A DNA stretch of 9,130 bases from Dehalococcoidia bacterium (GTDB taxonomy: Bacteria > Chloroflexota > Dehalococcoidia > Dehalococcoidales > Fen-1064): positions 24,243 to 33,372 of the forward strand of contig DUES01000170.1 of assembly GCA_011192055.1 (NCBI GenBank), read 5' to 3'. A program made the translations under genes and the position numbers. The number at the start of each line of letters is the position of its first letter. Position 1 is the first letter of the stretch. This document shows, in pieces, positions 1-6,560 of the stretch. The notes beneath the pieces are model-generated. The model searched no databases, was not told the DNA's origin, and was given only the letters and a program-made list of their open reading frames with translations.

Positions 1-67
1 GACAACGCGGCTCACCGGTTTACCGTTAAAATTGATAATCACCCCCACAAGCGGCTACAATGCAACT

Positions 68-625
68 ATGAACCTGCAGAAAGCAATCACCTCCTTTATT
101 GAACGTGCCGACCATCTTATCCAGCTATGCCTGGTCACCGATAGCGAGCTGCTGAAGCTCTACGGTGAAGAAGTCATCACGGCTGTAACCGAACTGGGCA
201 AATTTGACCGGGAAGAGGGCGTCTGCCTTCGTTGTGGCGGGCAGTGCTGCCGTGATATCGGCTGCGAACTATATGCCCCTCAGTTCAACCAGTGCCCGAT
301 ATACGAGTTTCGACCGATTGCATGCAGGCTCCATTTCTGCCATCTCTTTAATGCCGCAGATAATTCCCCGGCACTGGCATTACGGGACATCTTCCTCGGC
401 AGCCTCTCGGCTGAAGAGATCCGGACCGGTGAGTCCCTGACACCGCTGGATGTACCACCCATAGGCAGGTGTATGCCGGAGTTAATTACCAGGCTCGTTC
501 CCTGGGTGGATGAGGTCAGGCACGGTAATCTTTCAACTGAACATGCCCTGGTACTCATTCGTGAAGAAGCAGGAAAATACTATTCCAGCCTGCGTAATGG
601 AAACCCCGGTAATTCACCTGATTGA
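68..625 (+). CDS. YkgJ-like CxxCxxxCC metal-cluster-binding protein
   Basis: This small protein (185 residues from the ATG at 68) has a dense cysteine core: CLRCGGQCC at about residues 53-61, then further Cys at 66, 76, 86, 91 and 135. The CxxCxxxCC spacing followed by an RP.AC..H.C segment is the signature of the YkgJ family (formerly UPF0153), predicted to bind Zn or an Fe-S cluster. The role of that family is poorly known, so I give no reaction. The N-terminal 50 residues look helical. The start is uncertain. A TTG at 32 would add 12 residues, the frame is open to the left edge without a stop, and neither the ATG nor the TTG has a clear Shine-Dalgarno site. No membrane segment is apparent. 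The MATE exporter follows on the same strand after about 160 bases, apparently from its own promoter, so a functional link is unproven. Confidence 0.75.
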   Translation: MNLQKAITSFIERADHLIQLCLVTDSELLKLYGEEVITAVTELGKFDREEGVCLRCGGQCCRDIGCELYAPQFNQCPIYEFRPIACRLHFCHLFNAADNSPALALRDIFLGSLSAEEIRTGESLTPLDVPPIGRCMPELITRLVPWVDEVRHGNLSTEHALVLIREEAGKYYSSLRNGNPGNSPD

Positions 626-690
626 AACATACATAAACCTAAACCGTTTAACTCAGACAACAGCATTATCCTCGTTCCGTACGACTCATC

Positions 691-720
691 TGGAGCTTGC
701 CTTTCGGCATCTGCTATACT
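691..720 (+). promoter_or_regulatory. Predicted extended -10 promoter for the MATE gene
   Basis: TATACT at 715-720 is preceded by TG at 712-713, giving TGCTATACT, an extended -10 element. An 18-base spacer separates it from a weak -35-like TGGAGC at 691-696. Transcription would begin near 727, which places any start codon before that (such as the TTG at 697) upstream of the transcript. This is a visual match only. Confidence 0.4.
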
Positions 721-783
721 TGTCTTCTATATACGCCCTGTCAGCAACAAACTCTCATACAAATCGGGCAGCGGAGCAAGCAT

Positions 784-2193
784 TTGAGAGTACAGTCAGC
801 AGAGAGAATTCAGGCAATGGGCCAGGACCCGATCTGGAAGCTGCTTGTCCGTTTTTCAACCCCAACGATTATTTCCATGATGGTGGCATCAAGCTACAAC
901 ATCGTCGATGCCATATTTGTCGGAAGACTTGGTCCCGAAGCACTTGCCGCACTGGCAATCGTCTTCCCGCTGATGATGATATTCCACGCTATCTCGATAG
1001 GTACCGGTGCCGGGGCTGCGTCTCTTATCGCCAGGCGGTTCGGTGCCGGCGATAATGAAGGCGCCAACCACGTTGCCGGTGTAACCCTGGGTATTACGCT
1101 CCTGATAGGCGCTCTGATGACGGCCATCTGTCTGCCAAACCTGGAGGGTATTCTACGACTGTTCGGGGCAAGTGGTGCAATCCTCACTCCGGCGATGGAT
1201 TATATGTCGGTACTGGCAACATTCGCAATTCTGGCCTTTTTCCCGATAGTTGTCAACACAATCGTGAGGGCCGAAGGGAACCCGATACTTGCCAGTGCAG
1301 TTATGATAGTATCCGCCCTTACGAATATCATACTGGACCCTATCCTGATATTCGGCGTCGGTCCGATACCGGCGATGGGAGTAGCCGGTGCGGCGACTGC
1401 CACAGTGATAGCACGCTCTATAGGTGTGCTCATCCTTCTCGTTTATTTTGTGTCAGGTCGGACTTCGTACCGCTTCCGTCCGTATTATTTCCTGCCCAAT
1501 TTCCTGATACTCAAGGAAATCTACCGTGTTGGTATCGCTGCAATCGTACAGTCGGCCGCAGGTTCAATAGTCATGATTCTGGTCAACAGGACTGCGGCGT
1601 CCTTCGGCGATATTCCACTGGCTGTGATGGGAGTTATCTTTCGTGCAATAAGTTTTATCTTTATGCCGTGTGTCGGTATCGGTCAGGGTATGATGCCCCT
1701 GATAGGATTCAACTTTGGTGCCGGCAAGCTGCTGCGTGTTGGTGAGACTGTTATCAAGGGAGGTATGGCAAGTACCGTATGGAGCACACTATGGTGGGGC
1801 ATCGTGCTGTTGTTCCCGGCTCCCATAATTTCAATATTTAATAGTGACCCTGAATTCATCGAGGTGGGCGGTGAAGCTATCAGGATATTTGGTCTCGTCC
1901 TGTTCGCTATCGGGATTCAAATATCATCGAGTTTCTTTTTCCAGGGGATTGGCAGGGGGCTACCTTCCCTGGTACTGGCCTCGGCGCGCCAGGTGTTGTT
2001 CCTCCTGCCCTGCCTGTTAATACTCCCCCGGATATTCGGACTGACCGGACTCTGGGCAGGCTTCCCCGTAGCGGACGGATTATCGGCCGTACTAACACTT
2101 ATCTGGGTGATTATCCAGTTCCGCAAGCTGGGTATACCAATACGCTGGCAATCCGCTGACTCCGGTACTGCAGAAGAAGTGCGCCAGCAGTAG
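784..2193 (+). CDS. MATE-family multidrug/Na+-type efflux transporter
   Basis: This is an inner-membrane antiporter of the MATE family (DinF/MepA-like branch), about 469 residues with some 12 hydrophobic segments, the usual family size. Family landmarks are visible in order: KLLVRFSTP at about 19-27, YNIVDAIFVG in the first membrane segment, RAEGNP at about 162-167, LTNIILDPILIFG at 179-191, and GIGQGMMPLIGFNFGAG at 298-314, which belongs to the second MatE repeat. Such proteins expel cationic drugs or metabolites using H+ or Na+ gradients; the substrate cannot be read from sequence. I prefer the TTG start at 784 because a GGAG at 772-775 precedes it and the residues before the internal ATG (ERIQAMG) align with the RI..LG stretch common before P-I-x-K-L-L in this family. 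The ATG at 817, with a purine-rich AGAGAGA upstream, is the alternative (458 residues). The gene ends 47 bases from the convergent radical SAM gene, so it could export that pathway's product, but this is speculation. Confidence 0.9.
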   Translation: MRVQSAERIQAMGQDPIWKLLVRFSTPTIISMMVASSYNIVDAIFVGRLGPEALAALAIVFPLMMIFHAISIGTGAGAASLIARRFGAGDNEGANHVAGVTLGITLLIGALMTAICLPNLEGILRLFGASGAILTPAMDYMSVLATFAILAFFPIVVNTIVRAEGNPILASAVMIVSALTNIILDPILIFGVGPIPAMGVAGAATATVIARSIGVLILLVYFVSGRTSYRFRPYYFLPNFLILKEIYRVGIAAIVQSAAGSIVMILVNRTAASFGDIPLAVMGVIFRAISFIFMPCVGIGQGMMPLIGFNFGAGKLLRVGETVIKGGMASTVWSTLWWGIVLLFPAPIISIFNSDPEFIEVGGEAIRIFGLVLFAIGIQISSSFFFQGIGRGLPSLVLASARQVLFLLPCLLILPRIFGLTGLWAGFPVADGLSAVLTLIWVIIQFRKLGIPIRWQSADSGTAEEVRQQ

Positions 2194-2240
2194 AACACGC
2201 CTGTATCTGTAGTAAACGAAGGGAAAAACCACCCTGTGCT
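2194..2240. other. Short convergent intergenic gap
   Basis: These 47 bases separate the converging stops of the MATE and radical SAM genes. On the minus strand an AGGG...CCCT pair (around 2219-2235) encloses a T-rich loop, but the stem is only four pairs and no U-run follows it. I do not call it a terminator. Confidence 0.3.
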
Positions 2241-3824
2241 CTATTCCAGGCCTTTTCCCCAATCCCAGCGTACACAGTCACCCTGCGGAGTGAGTCGCAG
2301 GAAACCCTTTTCAACCAGTTTACGTACCTGTCGCCGGACCAGGTCAAAGGGCAGCCCCAGTACCTGTGCAATGTTCCGGACAAGGTCCCCTTCGGCTTTA
2401 CCGGGGTCATTGACTGCTTCCAGGCTATACAGGTCTTCTATTACGTCTTTTTGTATCAGGCTCCAGATAAACTCGCTGCTTTCTTTACCCTCCAGGCGGG
2501 CGATACAATAAGTGTCACCGGCATCAGCCCTGCGGTGGACTTCCCGCCAGGCCTTATCGATAACATCGTCGTAGAAAGCCATCGCGTCCTGTGCCATTTG
2601 CGAGGTCATACCAGGCATCTCGACAATAGGTCTATTCGCGTCAAACTGCGCCCAGTCGTCAGTCAGGATACGAATGCCGTAGTCACCGGCTTTCTCGTAA
2701 AGGTCGGTACCCGGCAACGGTGCCAGCATATGATACCCGTACTGGACACCGTAGTCTTCGTTTATTTCCGAGGCAAAAGCCCTGGATGTCAGGATGGTAT
2801 CTGCATTCTCACCGGGAAGACCGATGATAAAAGAACTGAATACCTCGAGCCCCGCATTTGTTGCTGCCTTCACTCCCCTCCTCATGTCACGGGGCGTAAT
2901 CCCCTTTCCGATGGTCTTGAGGATTCCTTCATCTGCAGATTCAATACCAAACAGCACCATGTGGCAACCGGCGCGTTTTATCAGCATTGCCAGTTCCTCA
3001 TCGATGGTATCCACGCGAGCGTAGGCATTCCAGGTTATGTCAAGATTACGCCGCAGCATCTCCTCACAGATTTCCCGGACATGGTTGTGGTTTACCGTAA
3101 AAGTATCATCGACGATATTGATGTTCTGGAATCCGTAGTCTTTTCGTATCGACTCTATCTCATCGACTACCAGGCCGGGTGTCCGGAAACGGACCCTGCG
3201 TCCGAACATGCGGCTGGCCGAACAGAACCGGCAGCCGTACGGGCACCCCCTGCTGGTAATAATGGTACACGGGGTTCCCAGGGCAAGATACCGTGCCGGA
3301 GGTATCAAGTGCCGTGCCGGCATATCCAGTCTGTCAATATCCTCAATCAGAAGGCGGGAAGCCGTTGTTACCAGATTTCCGTTTTCAACGCAGGCAGTAC
3401 CCGGAATACCGGAAACACTGCTGCCGCCGTCAACTGCCCTGGCAAGCTCAACGATTGTGTCATCACCTTCACCGATGACAACAACATCTATCCAGGGCGA
3501 CTTCAACAGGGTATCTTCCAGCGTAAAGCTGACATGCGGCCCGCCGATAACGGTCACGACAGCAGGGTCTGATTCCTTGCATACCTGCAGCATCTTCGTG
3601 GCCAGCGGGTAGTTCATTGTGACGCAGGTGACACCGACAAGCTGCGGGTGAAATTCTTCAATCTTCTTCCTGACTTTAACGGGGTGGTAGCTGTTTACCA
3701 GGAAGTCGAGAATCTGCACCTCGAAGCCGTCCCTCTCCAGGGCTCCGGCAAGATAGGCGAGTGATAGCGGAGGAAGCGGGTTCTCATCAAACGGGTGTGC
3801 TGTACTGATGAGTAATACGCGCAC
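2241..3824 (-). CDS. B12-binding radical SAM protein with C-terminal winged-helix-like domain
   Basis: This 527-residue protein has the layout of class B (cobalamin-binding) radical SAM enzymes. Residues 1 to about 135 form a Rossmann-like B12-binding domain, with VIGGPHVSF at 92-100 and VVIGEGDDTIVEL at 115-127. It lacks the DxHxxG motif, as is usual in this class. The radical SAM barrel spans about 186-400, with Cys194, Cys198 and Cys201 as the CxxxCxxC ligands of the 4Fe-4S cluster, GIESADEG at 293-300 and FIIGLPGE at 332-339. Residues about 458-525 look like a winged helix (AQVLGLPFDLVRRQVRKLVE, then GFLRL and VRWDW strands). Family members perform methylations, cyclisations or other radical chemistry; the substrate here is unknown. 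The start is GTG, preceded by AAGGA about eight bases upstream. The gene is divergent from a second B12 radical SAM gene and convergent with a MATE exporter. Confidence 0.92.
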   Translation of the reverse strand: MRVLLISTAHPFDENPLPPLSLAYLAGALERDGFEVQILDFLVNSYHPVKVRKKIEEFHPQLVGVTCVTMNYPLATKMLQVCKESDPAVVTVIGGPHVSFTLEDTLLKSPWIDVVVIGEGDDTIVELARAVDGGSSVSGIPGTACVENGNLVTTASRLLIEDIDRLDMPARHLIPPARYLALGTPCTIITSRGCPYGCRFCSASRMFGRRVRFRTPGLVVDEIESIRKDYGFQNINIVDDTFTVNHNHVREICEEMLRRNLDITWNAYARVDTIDEELAMLIKRAGCHMVLFGIESADEGILKTIGKGITPRDMRRGVKAATNAGLEVFSSFIIGLPGENADTILTSRAFASEINEDYGVQYGYHMLAPLPGTDLYEKAGDYGIRILTDDWAQFDANRPIVEMPGMTSQMAQDAMAFYDDVIDKAWREVHRRADAGDTYCIARLEGKESSEFIWSLIQKDVIEDLYSLEAVNDPGKAEGDLVRNIAQVLGLPFDLVRRQVRKLVEKGFLRLTPQGDCVRWDWGKGLE

Positions 3825-4018
3825 AAGTCATCCTTTCCAAAAACCGGTTTATGCCCGATACTTCACTACCCACCACAACACTCCAAACAGGACTGGGGAC
3901 TGTGAAATCGAGCCTACCACCTTTACCCGTATGTGTCAAGCAATGCCGGTATATTATGATACAGGGTAGCCAAATACCATCAATATAAGTTATATTTATT
4001 GGCAAAGGTGAATCTGCT
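3825..4018. other. Divergent intergenic region between two radical SAM genes
   Basis: These 194 bases hold the control signals of both radical SAM genes. On the minus side are a predicted promoter, a 10-base palindrome (AAACCGGTTT, 3841-3850) between promoter and ribosome site, and the site itself. The plus side is AT-rich from about 3950, with several -10-like hexamers (TATTAT at 3952, TATAAG at 3984, TATATT at 3991) but no clear -35. TAGCCA at 3967 lies 18 bases before TATATT and is the best candidate. AAAGGTG at 4004-4010 is the ribosome site of the plus gene. I see no complete riboswitch. A 45-codon open frame at 3851-3988 has no ribosome site. Confidence 0.55.
3911..3939 (-). promoter_or_regulatory. 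Predicted promoter for the minus-strand radical SAM gene
   Basis: Read on the minus strand, a perfect TTGACA (+ strand 3934-3939) is followed after 17 bases by TAGGCT (3911-3916), which keeps the first, second and last bases of the -10 consensus. It would give a leader of about 80 bases before the GTG start at 3824. The -35 box is strong and the -10 box moderate. Confidence 0.4.
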
Positions 4019-5431
4019 ATGTCACAAACTACTCTTCTAATCAATACTAACGTGATAAGGCCTCCGGTCAGCCCGATAGGACTGGAGTATGCCGGTGAAT
4101 CACTTGTCACTGCCGGTTTACCTGTGCGCGTTCTCGACCTTGTCTTTGAGACGGACTGGCGGCTGGCGCTGGCAAACGTAATCAAGGCAGAAGACCCTTT
4201 ACTGGTAGGCCTTACGGTACGAAATACGGACGATTGCTCTTTTACCACCAGGAGGTCTTTTCTTCCCTGGATAAGTGAGTTTGTCAGTGAAGTCAGGCGG
4301 CTGACCGGTGCATTTATACTTCTCGGCGGCGTCGGTTTCTCGGTAATGCCCGAAGCTGTCCTCAGACTGACCGGCGCAGATGCCGGTATTTACGGCGACG
4401 GTGAGGAGACACTGCCTGCCCTGGTGAAGTGCCTGATGGACGGTAAAAACATCACACATCTGCCGAACCTGGTCTACCGGGAAGGTGAGTCCATCATGCG
4501 CAATCACAGGGTAAATGCCGACCTGCGGAAGATACCCCCGCACCGTCGTGACCTTTTTAACAACCGGAAATATGAAGAGCAGGGAGCAATGGTGGGTATT
4601 GAGACCACGCGTGGCTGCCCGGATCGCTGTATATTCTGTGCTGATGTTGTAGCTAAAGGAAGTACTGTTCGTCTCCGCCCTCCTGCTGCAATCGTCCAGG
4701 AAATCCGGAACCTCCTTGCACAGGGAGTTTCCTGGTTTCACACCTGTGACAGCGAGTTTAACCGGACTACGGACCATGTCAAAAACATATGCCGCGCCAT
4801 TATAGAGGGGGGTCTTGGAGACAGTATCCAATGGTACGCTTACTGCTCACCGGTACCATTTGATTCCAAGATGGCATCCCTGATGAAACGTGCAGGCTGC
4901 AAGGGCATTAACTTCGGGGTCGATTCCCTGAGCAACGAGCAGCTTATCAGGCTGGGTCGAGGGCATACTGTCAGCGACGTGGAAGAAACAGTGAAAACCC
5001 TCAAGAAGTACGACCTTAACTACATGTTTGATTTACTGGTCGGCGGTCCGGGTGAAACTCCGGAAACGGTCAGGACTACAATTGATTCAGTCAGGCGACT
5101 TGGTATACCACTGACGGGTATAGCTGCTGGTATGCGCGTTTATCCCGGGACTCCGCTGGCGCAGTGCGTAACCGAAGGGACAATTAAGGAAGGCCTGTAT
5201 CCTGACGGAGAAACCGGGCTCCATGAACCTGTTTTCTACATGTCCCCCGGCCTTGGTAACGATGCGTTGCAACTGATTCACAAGATGGTATCCGGCGACC
5301 AGCGCTTCCTTTTTCTGGCTTCTCCATCGGATGAAGACAACTATAATTACGCCGACGACGATGCACTCAGTGATGCTATCAGACAGGGAGCACGGGGTGC
5401 GTTCTGGGACATCATCAGCAGGAACCGGTAG
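4019..5431 (+). CDS. B12-binding radical SAM protein (second paralogue)
   Basis: This 470-residue protein has an N-terminal cobalamin-binding-like domain (about 1-145; LLGGVGFSVMPEAVL at 101-115 and YGDGEETLPAL at 125-135). The radical SAM barrel follows, with Cys200, Cys204 and Cys207 in TTRGCPDRCIFC as ligands of the 4Fe-4S cluster. Later barrel landmarks are HTCDSEFN at 241-248, INFGVDSLSNEQL at 297-309, LLVGGPGE at 339-346 and MRVYPGTPL at 372-380. It is clearly diverged from its neighbour: it has no winged-helix end, but an acidic segment near 437-449 before a short helical tail. Extra cysteines at 243, 276 and 294 could be catalytic or structural. The reaction is unknown; known class B enzymes include C-methyltransferases and ring-forming enzymes. 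The ATG start has AAAGGTG eight bases upstream. The downstream GNAT gene is 160 bases away and has its own promoter. Confidence 0.92.
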   Translation: MSQTTLLINTNVIRPPVSPIGLEYAGESLVTAGLPVRVLDLVFETDWRLALANVIKAEDPLLVGLTVRNTDDCSFTTRRSFLPWISEFVSEVRRLTGAFILLGGVGFSVMPEAVLRLTGADAGIYGDGEETLPALVKCLMDGKNITHLPNLVYREGESIMRNHRVNADLRKIPPHRRDLFNNRKYEEQGAMVGIETTRGCPDRCIFCADVVAKGSTVRLRPPAAIVQEIRNLLAQGVSWFHTCDSEFNRTTDHVKNICRAIIEGGLGDSIQWYAYCSPVPFDSKMASLMKRAGCKGINFGVDSLSNEQLIRLGRGHTVSDVEETVKTLKKYDLNYMFDLLVGGPGETPETVRTTIDSVRRLGIPLTGIAAGMRVYPGTPLAQCVTEGTIKEGLYPDGETGLHEPVFYMSPGLGNDALQLIHKMVSGDQRFLFLASPSDEDNYNYADDDALSDAIRQGARGAFWDIISRNR

Positions 5432-5483
5432 CCTTTATCAGAGCCTGGGAGTCACGAGCCCACGTATATCCGGCACAGAACAA

Positions 5484-5514
5484 CTGCTCTACCCGATTAC
5501 AAATTGGTGAGCAG
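5484..5514 (+). other. Hairpin-forming inverted repeat upstream of the GNAT promoter
   Basis: CTGCTC (5484-5489) pairs with GAGCAG (5509-5514), and after a one-base bulge ACC (5491-5493) pairs with GGT (5506-5508), leaving a 12-base loop. It lies 52 bases after the radical SAM stop and 7 bases before the -35 box of the next promoter. There is no U-run, so it is either a weak terminator or an operator-like site. Confidence 0.35.
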
Positions 5515-5521
5515 GGTACTA

Positions 5522-5549
5522 TTGACATCGAACGCGGACAGGATATACT
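5522..5549 (+). promoter_or_regulatory. Strong sigma70-type promoter for the GNAT-YoaP gene
   Basis: A perfect TTGACA (5522-5527) and a near-perfect TATACT (5544-5549) are separated by 16 bases. Transcription would start near 5556 and give a leader of about 35 bases with a strong GGGAGGTG ribosome site (5579-5586) before the ATG at 5592. This is the best promoter match in the window and suggests that the gene is transcribed independently of the radical SAM gene upstream. Confidence 0.65.
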
Positions 5550-5591
5550 TAGTACCACCATTATGGCAATATACGCCAGGGAGGTGGGTGT

Positions 5592-6374
5592 ATGGATATC
5601 ATTGATTTGTCCCCGGAACATGAGAAGCTATACTTTCTGTGCCTTGAAGACTGGTCCGACGAGATAAAGGAAGCGGGCAACCACAAGGAAATCTGGTACG
5701 GAAAGATGAAAGACAACGGTCTGCGGGTAAAACTGGCGCTGGATGAACGCGGAGAAGTCGGGGGGATGATACAGTACACTCCCGTGGAGACTTCATTCGC
5801 GGAAGGCAGTGACCTGTATTTCATAAACTGCATCTGGGTCCACGGTCACAAGCAGGGGCGGGGCAACTTCCAGAAGCAGGGCATGGGGAAAGCCCTTCTC
5901 CAGGCCGCCGAGAACGATGCACGTGCGCTGGGGGCAAAGGGAATCACTGCCTGGGGCCTGTTATTGCCAATATGGATGAAGGCTTCATGGTTCCGCAAGC
6001 AGGGATTCAAGAAGGCAGACAGACAAGGTATTCAGCAGCTCGTGTGGAAACCGTTCAGTGAGGATGCCAGCCCTCCCCGGTTAATCCGAAAGCGAAAAAA
6101 CCCGGAAATCACGCCCGGAAAAGTAACCGTAACCGGTTTTATCAACGGATGGTGCCCTGTTCAGAACCTGACCTTCGAACGGGCGAAACGGGCTGCCGCA
6201 GAGATTGGCGACAGGGTGGTATTCCGGCAAATAGACACGTTCAACAGGGATAATTTCCTGGAATGGGGTATCTATGATGCCCTGTTTATCGACGGTAAAG
6301 AGGTACGGACGGGACCGCCTCCTTCCTACGAAAAGATAGCCAGGGCAATCGAAAAGAAAGTCAAAAGGCTGTAG
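5592..6374 (+). CDS. GNAT N-acetyltransferase fused to a YoaP-like thioredoxin-fold domain
   Basis: This 260-residue two-domain protein starts with a GNAT acetyltransferase domain (about 1-150). The acetyl-CoA-binding loop is visible as QKQGMGKALL at 94-103, after the FINCIWVHG strand at 77-85. A basic linker near 163-169 leads to a C-terminal domain (about 176-258) that resembles the YoaP-like domain also found fused to GNAT in Bacillus YoaP. This has a thioredoxin-like pattern: GFINGWCPVQN at 182-192, the FRQIDTF strand at 211-217 and ALFIDGKEV at 230-238. Cys188 sits where a CxxC motif would begin, but the second cysteine is replaced by Gln191, so ordinary dithiol redox chemistry is unlikely. 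The acceptor substrate is unknown. The ATG is preceded by GGAGG with a 7-base spacing, and a strong promoter lies upstream. No close gene partner is visible, since 186 bases separate it from the trpF-like gene. Confidence 0.85.
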   Translation: MDIIDLSPEHEKLYFLCLEDWSDEIKEAGNHKEIWYGKMKDNGLRVKLALDERGEVGGMIQYTPVETSFAEGSDLYFINCIWVHGHKQGRGNFQKQGMGKALLQAAENDARALGAKGITAWGLLLPIWMKASWFRKQGFKKADRQGIQQLVWKPFSEDASPPRLIRKRKNPEITPGKVTVTGFINGWCPVQNLTFERAKRAAAEIGDRVVFRQIDTFNRDNFLEWGIYDALFIDGKEVRTGPPPSYEKIARAIEKKVKRL

Positions 6375-6560
6375 CCTTAAATCCGCTATTAACGGATTAC
6401 TATAAGCCGTTACCGACCTGTGCCTGTTCATCCTGCAACTAATGGGCAGCGGTCTTATATTCTAACTTCGGAATTAGACGGAACCCGCATATTTTGCTAG
6501 AGTACATTATGGTACTGGAAACACTCACTTCTGAAAGAGAATAAACTGGAGTAAAGCCTT
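6375..6560 (+). other. Intergenic leader with overlapping inverted repeats
   Basis: The 186 bases between the GNAT stop and the TrpF-like gene contain several short inverted repeats. AATCCG (6380-6385) with CGGATT (6393-6398) and TAACGG (6390-6395) with CCGTTA (6407-6412) share the CGG at 6393-6395, so the two hairpins exclude each other. TCTAA (6461-6465) pairs with TTAGA (6474-6478), and AGTAC (6501-6505) mirrors GTACT (6512-6516). No hairpin is followed by a U-run. TATATT at 6456 could be a -10 box, with only a weak CTGCAA 17 bases upstream. A mini-frame of 11 codons (ATG 6509, stop 6542-6544) ends just before the TrpF ribosome site; it has no tryptophan codons. Confidence 0.35.
6548..6551 (+). 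promoter_or_regulatory. Ribosome binding site that supports a non-standard start
   Basis: GGAG lies nine bases before the ATC at 6561, ideal spacing for that codon and far too distant for the ATG at 6606. It is the main DNA evidence that translation begins at the conserved N-terminus. A competing GGGGA at 6593-6597 precedes the ATG but would exclude the catalytic cysteine. Confidence 0.5.

Noticed and set aside
510..1055. A 181-codon plus-strand frame bridging the YkgJ-like and MATE genes
   Set aside because: It overlaps both genes in another frame, and its translation lacks any family pattern.
2451..3572. A 373-codon open frame on the plus strand
   Set aside because: It lies wholly antisense to the radical SAM gene, which has clear motifs and a ribosome site; the antisense product has no recognisable domain.
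3851..3988. A 45-codon frame (ATG 3851) with two cysteines, considered as a precursor peptide for the radical SAM enzymes
   Set aside because: There is no ribosome site before the ATG, it overlaps the predicted minus-strand promoter, and it has no leader-core pattern.
4199..4831. A 210-codon open frame on the minus strand
   Set aside because: It is antisense to the second radical SAM gene, including its CxxxCxxC region, and shows no family features.
5449..5464. A sequence resembling the B12 box of cobalamin riboswitches (GAGTCACGAGCCCACG)
   Set aside because: The match is partial, the other conserved elements are absent, and the rest of an aptamer would have to overlap the end of the radical SAM coding region.
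6509..6544. An 11-codon leader-peptide candidate before the TrpF-like gene
   Set aside because: It has no ribosome site, no tryptophan codons, and no attenuator terminator follows.
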